Shown: positions 13,380 through 18,262 of the stretch, one piece after another | Numbering within the stretch: the stretch's first letter is position 1 | How the letters are laid out: every line of letters begins with the position of its first letter | From: an uncultured Fusobacterium sp. | Lineage (GTDB): Bacteria > Fusobacteriota > Fusobacteriia > Fusobacteriales > Fusobacteriaceae | Reading direction: 5' to 3' | Length of the DNA: 18,262 nt | NCBI GenBank assembly: GCA_900541465.1 | Contig: UQJY01000020.1 | Coordinates: 1 to 18,262 of the forward strand | Program-made: the position numbers and the translations under genes | The notes under the pieces: model-generated | The model's input: only the letters and a program-made list of their open reading frames with translations | Told to the model about the DNA's origin: nothing | Databases searched by the model: none

Positions 13380-14873
13380 CTAATCATCAATAGATTTTTC
13401 CCATTTTTTATTGTAGAAAATTGTAGCTGTAATAAGCATTATTGCTATTGTTCCCCAACCAAATACAATTTTTGCTGAAGTCATTGTTGTAAATCCACTT
13501 ATTAAGTTTGAAACAACTGTTATTCCTAAAATTATAGGAGTTACATATTTTAATAAGAAATTAAATAATTTTCCTATTCTGAAATCAGAGAATTCGTTTG
13601 CATCTTCTCTTATTCTTTCAAGACCATAAAGTCTAGCTATAAGAATTGTTTCTAAAAGTCCTGAAGTTGCTATAATGTAGTTTCCTACATGTGCATCAAC
13701 TATATCAAGAATATAGTTAAATCCTGCATAAGTTGAGAAGCAAGCACTTCCTAAGAAACCTACTACAGATATAATTCCAATAAGTTTCTTTCTGTCTATA
13801 TTGAATTTGTCCATAACAGATGCTGCAAATGACTCAAGCATTGAAATACTTGAAGAAAGACCTGCTATAAATAGACAGAAGAAGAATAAAAATCCTATTA
13901 ATCCTTGTAATACTGTATTAGAAGTTATTGTTGACACTGCTATTGGGAAAGCTATGAAAGCAACTCCTGCTCCGCTTCCGAAAGAGTCAAATCCAACACC
14001 CATTTTTGTAACAAGGTGTCCAAGTGTAGAGAATACTGTTATACCAGCAATAATATCAAATGATGCATTTGAGAATACTGTCATAAATGAACTGTTTACT
14101 ATATCCCAATCATCAGGAATATAAGATCCATAAGCAATCATAACTCCAACTGCAAGAGTTGTAGAGAAGAATACTTGTGCATAAGCTGCAACCCATATAT
14201 TAGGATTTGCTATTTTACTGAAATCAGGTGTAAATAATGTATTAAGTCCAAGTATAGAACCATCTAGTCTTATAGAGTTAATCATAAAGATTACCATCAT
14301 AATCATAAGAACAGGTGTAAATACTTTAGAACATTTTTCTATTCCACCAGATATACCATTTTTAACAATTATCCAGTTTCCAAGCCATACAACAATTATA
14401 AAACTTAGCATATATTTACTGATTCCTGCTGCAAGGTCAAACGGTCCTGAAGCACTTCCTGCTATCATTCCCATTATCGGTCCAGGATTTGACATCCAGT
14501 TCACTACACCAAAAGCATGTAATAAAGACCATACCATAAATACAACAGATACAGAAATAATTGTACTGTAGAACATCATTACAACTATCGGTACCATTAC
14601 TTGAAGCCAACCAACCCATTCATATTTTTTTCCTAACATTCTAAAGGCTTTTGTTGAACCACCTCTAATTTTTCTACCATATTGATATTCTAATATCATT
14701 AATGGTACTGCACAAGTAAATAGAGCAACTATATATGGAAAGAAGAATGCTCCTCCACCATTTTTATAAGCTTGGAATGGAAATCTCCATAAATTTCCAA
14801 GTCCTATTGCTGCTCCTACAGCTGCATAAATAAATCCTTTTCTACTTTGCCATAACTCTCTTGCTTCAGCCAT
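13380..14873 (-). CDS. Sodium-dependent amino-acid symporter, NSS (SNF) family
   Basis: This 497-aa polytopic protein has 11-12 hydrophobic segments. Helix 1 carries the family signature GAAIGLGNLWRFPFQAYKNG (about 20-39), whose unwound centre binds sodium and substrate in LeuT. A charged N-terminus with an RKGF stretch precedes it. GGxEK (173-177) and IAGLSSSISMLESF (337-350) are also typical. AAGGAGG lies 9 nt before the ATG. The gene sits between a YheO-like regulator (158 nt upstream) and metS (24 nt downstream). Methionine/alanine uptake would fit MetS, but tryptophan uptake would fit the divergent tryptophanase; TnaT of Symbiobacterium is an NSS tryptophan carrier. The family is certain, the substrate open. 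Confidence 0.95.
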   Translation of the reverse strand: MAEARELWQSRKGFIYAAVGAAIGLGNLWRFPFQAYKNGGGAFFFPYIVALFTCAVPLMILEYQYGRKIRGGSTKAFRMLGKKYEWVGWLQVMVPIVVMMFYSTIISVSVVFMVWSLLHAFGVVNWMSNPGPIMGMIAGSASGPFDLAAGISKYMLSFIIVVWLGNWIIVKNGISGGIEKCSKVFTPVLMIMMVIFMINSIRLDGSILGLNTLFTPDFSKIANPNIWVAAYAQVFFSTTLAVGVMIAYGSYIPDDWDIVNSSFMTVFSNASFDIIAGITVFSTLGHLVTKMGVGFDSFGSGAGVAFIAFPIAVSTITSNTVLQGLIGFLFFFCLFIAGLSSSISMLESFAASVMDKFNIDRKKLIGIISVVGFLGSACFSTYAGFNYILDIVDAHVGNYIIATSGLLETILIARLYGLERIREDANEFSDFRIGKLFNFLLKYVTPIILGITVVSNLISGFTTMTSAKIVFGWGTIAIMLITATIFYNKKWEKSIDD

Positions 14874-14922
14874 GATGATAGACCTCCTTAAGATAAAATC
14901 GTAGTTTCTTAATTTATTTTTT

Positions 14923-14975
14923 ATTTTATAAAGTTAACTTCGTTCACTTACTCCCTCTTGTTCTCTTTATAAAAT
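14923..14975. promoter_or_regulatory. 11-bp inverted repeat upstream of the NSS transporter
   Basis: ATTTTATAAAG (14923-14933) and CTTTATAAAAT (14965-14975) are exact reverse complements 31 nt apart, and the palindrome AAGTTAACTT (14931-14940) overlaps the left arm. They lie 50-102 bp ahead of the transporter ATG. Paired regulator half-sites or a long-loop RNA structure are possible. The A/T-rich arms make chance a real alternative. No clear promoter or terminator is seen in this 158-nt gap. Confidence 0.35.
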
Positions 14976-15031
14976 TAATTGCAATTTCTATTTGTGTAGC
15001 TGTTTAAAAATATGATTCTTTCACTCTTTTT

Positions 15032-15694
15032 TTAATGTTCTGTACTTAAATATCTGTAAATTGTTTTTTCTGACGTATTAAATCTATTTGCTAATTCACT
15101 GACACTTCCTCTTACATGAAATATTCCTTTCTGATTAAGATTTTTTACAATTTCTATCTTTTCAGAAGTACTCATAGCATCAACAGGCTTTCTTAAACTG
15201 CTAAAATATTGATTAATTACATACTTAGCATATTCCTCTATTGTACCTAATTCATCAACTTCATCTGATTCCTTAGCAATATTTCTTTCTTCTCCACCTG
15301 TTATAGATTTTAAAAGTTCATTAAGAAAATTTGCTGCCCCTATCATATTTGATATATCTATCCTTATGTTAAAGGCTCCTCTCAAACGTTTCTTATCATT
15401 TCTTATAAAAAATGTAGAAACCCTAAAAAGCTGACCATCATTCCCTTTACCAGGAAAATTTGTTACAAAATTTAAATTAGGATCTTCATTTTTTTCATAC
15501 TTTTCCAATATTTTTCCCAAAGTCTTTGGAACAGGACTTCCTAATTCAAAACTACAATTAGATGATTTTGATATAAGTTCTCCTTCTTTTTTATTTTCAA
15601 AACTATAAAGAGTTATCTCCGCCACATTTCCAAATGTTTTTTCAAGAAAATTTACTATAATAGAATAGTATTCAAAGCTGTCTTTAAAAGTCAT
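15032..15694 (-). CDS. YheO-like transcriptional regulator (PAS_6 + HTH_22)
   Basis: This 220-aa protein has the two-domain layout of the YheO/DauR group. A PAS-like sensor domain spans about 8-125 (start FEYYSIIVNFLEKTFG, later GAFNIRID). A C-terminal helix-turn-helix spans about 174-217, with a diagnostic SVSELANRFNTSEKTIYRYL recognition region. The residues between (about 132-150) form an acidic linker. GGGAGG is 5 nt before the ATG. It is transcribed away from tryptophanase and toward the transporter, so a role in controlling one or both is a reasonable inference. Related regulators sense small metabolites, but no ligand can be read from this sequence. Confidence 0.88.
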   Translation of the reverse strand: MTFKDSFEYYSIIVNFLEKTFGNVAEITLYSFENKKEGELISKSSNCSFELGSPVPKTLGKILEKYEKNEDPNLNFVTNFPGKGNDGQLFRVSTFFIRNDKKRLRGAFNIRIDISNMIGAANFLNELLKSITGGEERNIAKESDEVDELGTIEEYAKYVINQYFSSLRKPVDAMSTSEKIEIVKNLNQKGIFHVRGSVSELANRFNTSEKTIYRYLSTEH

Positions 15695-15775
15695 GTTAAC
15701 CTCCCGTTTCTTTTTCTAAGAATTTTTTCTTGCATATTTTTTTATTCGAGAAGTATTTCTAACTTTACACTCTTA

Positions 15776-15803
15776 AGTATAATACATTTTTCTAATATGT
15801 AAA
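15776..15803 (-). promoter_or_regulatory. Probable promoter of the regulator gene
   Basis: On the minus strand TTTACA (15798-15803) and TATACT (15776-15781) are 16 nt apart, starting transcription about 75 nt before the regulator ATG. This is plausible, but the DNA is A/T-rich. Confidence 0.4.
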
Positions 15804-16119
15804 ATATATATTATATATGTTTTTTATGTAAATTATCAATCTATTTTAAAACACTTCTTTCGTAAAACAAATATAAAGTCTTATTTTTAGCCGTAAAAAT
15901 AATATTGTTTTTGTTTTTTTAGACTTTTTTTTACTTTTATAATATTTTTTAAGAAATGAATTTATTAAAAAAAATCTACATCTATACAATACCATAAAAA
16001 TAAAGGTTTTTGCAATGAACTTTTCTTTTAATTTTTAAATTTTAGATTTATTTCAGGTAATAAAAAACTTTTTTAGTACAAATAAATCATAAAAAATTCA
16101 AAAAATTTTTAAGAAAATA
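15804..16119. other. AT-rich spacer without recognisable gene
   Basis: This stretch between the divergent regulator and tryptophanase promoters holds no reading frame with a ribosome binding site and no GC-containing hairpin. It is dominated by A- and T-runs, including several TGTAAA/TTTACA-like words. It is long enough to carry binding sites for the regulator or a global activator. I could not define one, and the many A/T tracts may bend the DNA. Confidence 0.5.
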
Positions 16120-16148
16120 TTGACATTTTTTTACAAAAATGATAATAT
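16120..16148 (+). promoter_or_regulatory. Near-consensus promoter of tnaA
   Basis: A perfect TTGACA (16120-16125) and TAATAT (16143-16148) are 17 nt apart. Transcription should begin near 16155, giving a leader of about 165 nt before the tnaA ATG. A promoter this strong suggests that control acts after initiation, in the leader, or through a repressor. Confidence 0.8.
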
Positions 16149-16154
16149 AGTCTC

Positions 16155-16318
16155 AGCAGGGGAAAAACAAGAGTTTTCCTGAAAAAAATAATTTTGTTAA
16201 ATATGCTGGATACTGTGACCAGCTTTTTAAAAAGATGCCGCCCGCCAGTCGGCCTGTACGATGACCGGGGCACAGACAAATTTTTATTATTTTTTAGAAA
16301 TTTTGGAGGTGTTTTTTT
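16155..16318 (+). ncRNA. Structured tnaA leader RNA, candidate riboswitch or attenuator
   Basis: The leader contains a compact structured element. P1 is CAGGGGAA/TTTTCCTG (16157-16181, with two G-U pairs). P2 is GCTGG/CCAGC (16205-16209 with 16219-16223) and a 9-nt loop. A GC-rich P3 has TGCC (16236-16239) pairing with GGCA (16269-16272), around an inner stem such as TCGG/CCGG. The P2 loop CTGTG (16213-16217) is perfectly complementary to CACAG (16271-16275), so a pseudoknot is possible; it would compete with the last pairs of P3. A T-rich stretch (16281-16296) follows, then GGAGGT 8 nt before the ATG. I cannot match it to a riboswitch class I know. No ribosome-binding-site-equipped TnaC-like peptide is visible. 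Confidence 0.6.
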
Positions 16319-17710
16319 ATGGCAGTAAAGTATATCCCAGAACCATTTAGAATTAAGATGGTAGAACCTATTAAAATGTTGACTAGAGAGGAAAGAATTG
16401 AAAAAATTAAAGAGGCAAAATATAATCTTTTCAATCTTAAAGGTGAAGATGTTTATATCGACCTTTTAACTGACTCTGGTACAAATGCAATGAGTGACAA
16501 ACAATGGGCAGGAGTTATGCGTGGAGACGAAGCTTATGCAGGGGCATCAAGTTATTATAAATTAGTTGAAGCTGGTAAAGATATATTTGGATACGGATTT
16601 ATTCAACCAGTTCACCAAGGAAGAGCTGCTGAAAAAGTTTTATTCCCTACATTATTAGGTAAAGGAAAATTTGGTATATCTAATATGTTCTTTGACACTA
16701 CACGTGCTCATGTTATCTTATCAGGGGCAAGACCTATAGATTGTGTTGTTGAAGCAGCTAAAAATCCTTCATTACGTTGCAAATTTAAAGGAAATATGGA
16801 CGTAGAAAAACTAGAAAAAATAATCCTTGAAAAAGGTGCTGAAAATATAGGTGTAGTTGTTATGACAGTTACTAACAACTCTGCAGGTGGACAGCCAGTT
16901 TCTATGGCAAATATCAGAGAAACTGCAGCTGTATGTAAAAAATATAACGTTCTATTTAACATAGATGCTGCTCGTTATGCTGAAAATGCTTTCTTTATTA
17001 AGAGAGACGAAGAAGGATATCAAGATAAATCTATAAAAGAAATAGTTAAAGAAATGTTCAGCTATGCTGATACTTTCACTATGTCTGCTAAAAAAGATAC
17101 TATTGTTAACATGGGAGGACTTATTGGTATTAAAGATCCTGAAAGTCCATTAATTCTTAAAATAAAAGCTAACTGTATTTCTTTCGAAGGATTCTTCACT
17201 TATGGAGGACTTGCAGGAAGAGACCTAGAAGCTCTTGCTATAGGACTTTATGAAGGTATAGATGAAAACTACTTGAAATATAGAAATGGACAAATGGAAT
17301 ACTTAGCATCTAGACTTGATGATGCTGGTATAGCTTACCAAGCACCTATTGGAGGACATGGAGCATTTATAGATGCTAAAGCTATGTTCCCTCAAATTCC
17401 TTATAATGAATATCCAGGACAAGTTCTTGCAGTAGAATTATATATTGAAGCTGGAATCAGAACTTGTGACGTTGGTTCTTATATGTTAGGAAATGACCCT
17501 GATACTGGTGAACAATTAAAAGCTGACTTTGAATTTACTCGTTTAGCTATCCCTAGAAGAGTTTATACTCAATCTCACTTTGATATAATGGCTGATGCTA
17601 TTATAGCTGTAAGTAAGAGAGCACACGAAATTAAACATGGTTACAAAATTACTTGGGAACCACCTATTCTTCGTCACTTCCAAGCATCTCTTGCTCCAGT
17701 AGAAGAATAA
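16319..17710 (+). CDS. tnaA: Tryptophanase (tryptophan indole-lyase)
   Basis: TnaA is a PLP enzyme that splits L-tryptophan into indole, pyruvate and ammonia. The 463-aa protein matches the beta-eliminating lyase family throughout. The PLP lysine is K259 in SAKKD, and the substrate-carboxylate arginine is R408 in RLAIPRR. The close relative tyrosine phenol-lyase is excluded by two specificity positions. D126 (FFDTTR) matches Asp137 of tryptophanase instead of Thr124 of the phenol-lyase. V385 (TCDVGS) matches the hydrophobic Ile396 instead of Arg381. GGAGGT lies 8 nt before the ATG. The gene has a strong promoter, a structured leader and its own terminator. A transporter and regulator unit lies divergently upstream. 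Confidence 0.95.
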   Translation: MAVKYIPEPFRIKMVEPIKMLTREERIEKIKEAKYNLFNLKGEDVYIDLLTDSGTNAMSDKQWAGVMRGDEAYAGASSYYKLVEAGKDIFGYGFIQPVHQGRAAEKVLFPTLLGKGKFGISNMFFDTTRAHVILSGARPIDCVVEAAKNPSLRCKFKGNMDVEKLEKIILEKGAENIGVVVMTVTNNSAGGQPVSMANIRETAAVCKKYNVLFNIDAARYAENAFFIKRDEEGYQDKSIKEIVKEMFSYADTFTMSAKKDTIVNMGGLIGIKDPESPLILKIKANCISFEGFFTYGGLAGRDLEALAIGLYEGIDENYLKYRNGQMEYLASRLDDAGIAYQAPIGGHGAFIDAKAMFPQIPYNEYPGQVLAVELYIEAGIRTCDVGSYMLGNDPDTGEQLKADFEFTRLAIPRRVYTQSHFDIMADAIIAVSKRAHEIKHGYKITWEPPILRHFQASLAPVEE

Positions 17711-17747
17711 TAAATAAAACTACAATTAAATAGAAACTATTAGATTA

Positions 17748-17779
17748 ATGCTCTGCCTTATGGGCAGAGCATTTTTTTT
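17748..17779 (+). terminator. Terminator of tnaA
   Basis: ATGCTCTGCC (17748-17757) and GGCAGAGCAT (17763-17772) form a perfect 10-bp stem with a 5-nt loop, followed by a run of T. This is a strong intrinsic terminator. Confidence 0.95.
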
Positions 17780-17830
17780 CTTATTAATAAAAGTATTTAA
17801 TAAAAATTTATTAAAAATATAAAATTTTTC

Positions 17831-17859
17831 TTGATTTTTTTTTATTTTTGTTTTATACT
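17831..17859 (+). promoter_or_regulatory. Promoter of the 46-aa membrane peptide gene
   Basis: TTGATT (17831-17836) and TATACT (17854-17859) are exactly 17 nt apart. Transcription from about 17866 gives a leader of some 63 nt ending in AAAGGAGG. Confidence 0.6.
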
Positions 17860-17928
17860 TAGCTCAATAAAAGAAAACAAAAAATTATAAAAAATAAAAC
17901 AGTGTAAATGATTAAAAAAGGAGGAAAT

Positions 17929-18069
17929 ATGTTTGTAATACTTAGCATAATATTTGTCATATGTGCCATAATAATATCAATAATAAGCACAACTGAATAT
18001 GCAGATAATTTTGTTAGGGAAATTTATAATCATATTTCGTTATTTTTATTTAAATATAGTCTTTCATAA
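17929..18069 (+). CDS. 46-aa single-pass membrane peptide, unknown function
   Basis: The ATG is preceded by a strong AAAGGAGG 4 nt upstream. The 46-residue product begins with one long hydrophobic helix (residues 1-20, rich in Ile and Val). It continues with a polar, partly acidic stretch (TTEYADNFVREIYNH, 21-35) and ends in a second, shorter hydrophobic segment (ISLFLFKYSLS). The gene has its own promoter and terminator, giving a transcript of about 300 nt. I do not recognise the family. The size and layout fit small membrane regulators or type I toxin-like peptides, but nothing proves either. Confidence 0.65.
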   Translation: MFVILSIIFVICAIIISIISTTEYADNFVREIYNHISLFLFKYSLS

Positions 18070-18139
18070 TTAAGAGACCAAGTAAATTTTGGTTTAAATT
18101 TTGTGAGTATATTTAAAAATATAAATTAGTTTGATTTTA

Positions 18140-18170
18140 AGAACAGCCTGACAAAAGCTGTTCTTTTTTT
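18140..18170 (+). terminator. Terminator of the small membrane peptide unit
   Basis: AGAACAGC (18140-18147) and GCTGTTCT (18157-18164) pair perfectly around a 9-nt loop and are followed by a T-run to 18170. Confidence 0.92.
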
Positions 18171-18233
18171 ATTAAAATTTTTATATCAGATATTAAATAA
18201 AGTTAAAATATATTTTTTAAGGGGGAAATTATT

Positions 18234-18262
18234 ATGAAAAAATTTAACACAGTATTATTAGG
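18234..18262 (+). CDS. Start of an unidentified gene, cut by the window end
   Basis: GGGGGAAATTATT precedes an ATG whose first codons read MKKFNTVLLG before the window stops. The Lys-Lys start followed by hydrophobic residues is compatible with a signal peptide or a first membrane helix. Ten codons are too few to say more. Confidence 0.6.

Noticed and set aside
16203..16328. A 41-codon plus-strand reading frame across the tnaA leader, with a Trp codon near its end and overlapping the tnaA start
   Set aside because: It has no ribosome binding site, starts inside a predicted hairpin, and reads through RNA structure. It does not resemble TnaC, so I treat it as chance, though a relative comparison could revive it.
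16319..17710. Tyrosine phenol-lyase as the product
   Set aside because: The positions that distinguish the enzymes are Asp126 and Val385, as in tryptophanase, and not Thr and Arg.
1..18262. CRISPR arrays, insertion sequences, prophage genes, tRNA or rRNA genes
   Set aside because: I saw no regularly spaced repeats, transposase or integrase motifs, terminal repeats, or tRNA/rRNA sequence in the window.

Overview
The window is very AT-rich, tightly packed bacterial DNA. Gene content and style point to Fusobacteriota, most likely an indole-producing Fusobacterium. The pointers are an A/T-dominated codon choice, strong GGAGG-type ribosome binding sites, a B12-riboswitch-controlled exported CbiK-type chelatase, a zinc-less L28, and a tryptophanase beside an NSS-family amino-acid transporter. 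The genus is inferred from gene content; no rRNA gene is present to confirm it.

Region 1 (93-8890, minus strand) is one dense eight-gene operon: mutS2 - ispD - nitrilase-like protein - membrane-anchored unknown - cysS - mrnC - mreB - holB. Gene junctions range from a 25-nt overlap to a 24-nt gap, so translational coupling is likely. It combines DNA metabolism (MutS2, clamp-loader delta'), isoprenoid synthesis (IspD), translation (CysRS), 23S rRNA maturation (Mini-III) and cell shape (MreB). The nitrilase-like protein appears to lack the catalytic cysteine. A perfect 11-bp dyad lies upstream of mutS2, in the intergenic region shared with divergent rpmB.

Region 2 (9036-11124) holds rpmB (L28) with a consensus promoter, a convergent flavodoxin gene sharing a two-way terminator with it, and holA (clamp-loader delta) divergent from the flavodoxin gene. 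Both delta and delta' are therefore encoded within about 10 kb.

Region 3 (11108-13245) has a clear cobalamin riboswitch with an intrinsic-terminator expression platform. It controls a single gene for an exported CbiK-like chelatase. A MarC-family membrane protein gene follows.

Region 4 (13254-17779) looks like an amino-acid uptake and catabolism module. On the minus strand are a YheO-like PAS/HTH regulator, an NSS sodium symporter and a 33-aa MetS-like small subunit that is easy to overlook. Divergently, tryptophanase has a consensus promoter and a leader of about 165 nt. That leader contains an unusually GC-rich, apparently pseudoknotted RNA element. This is the best candidate in the window for something undescribed: a possible riboswitch or attenuator controlling indole production.

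Region 5 (17831-18262) holds a self-contained transcription unit for a 46-aa single-pass membrane peptide, then the first codons of another gene cut by the window edge.
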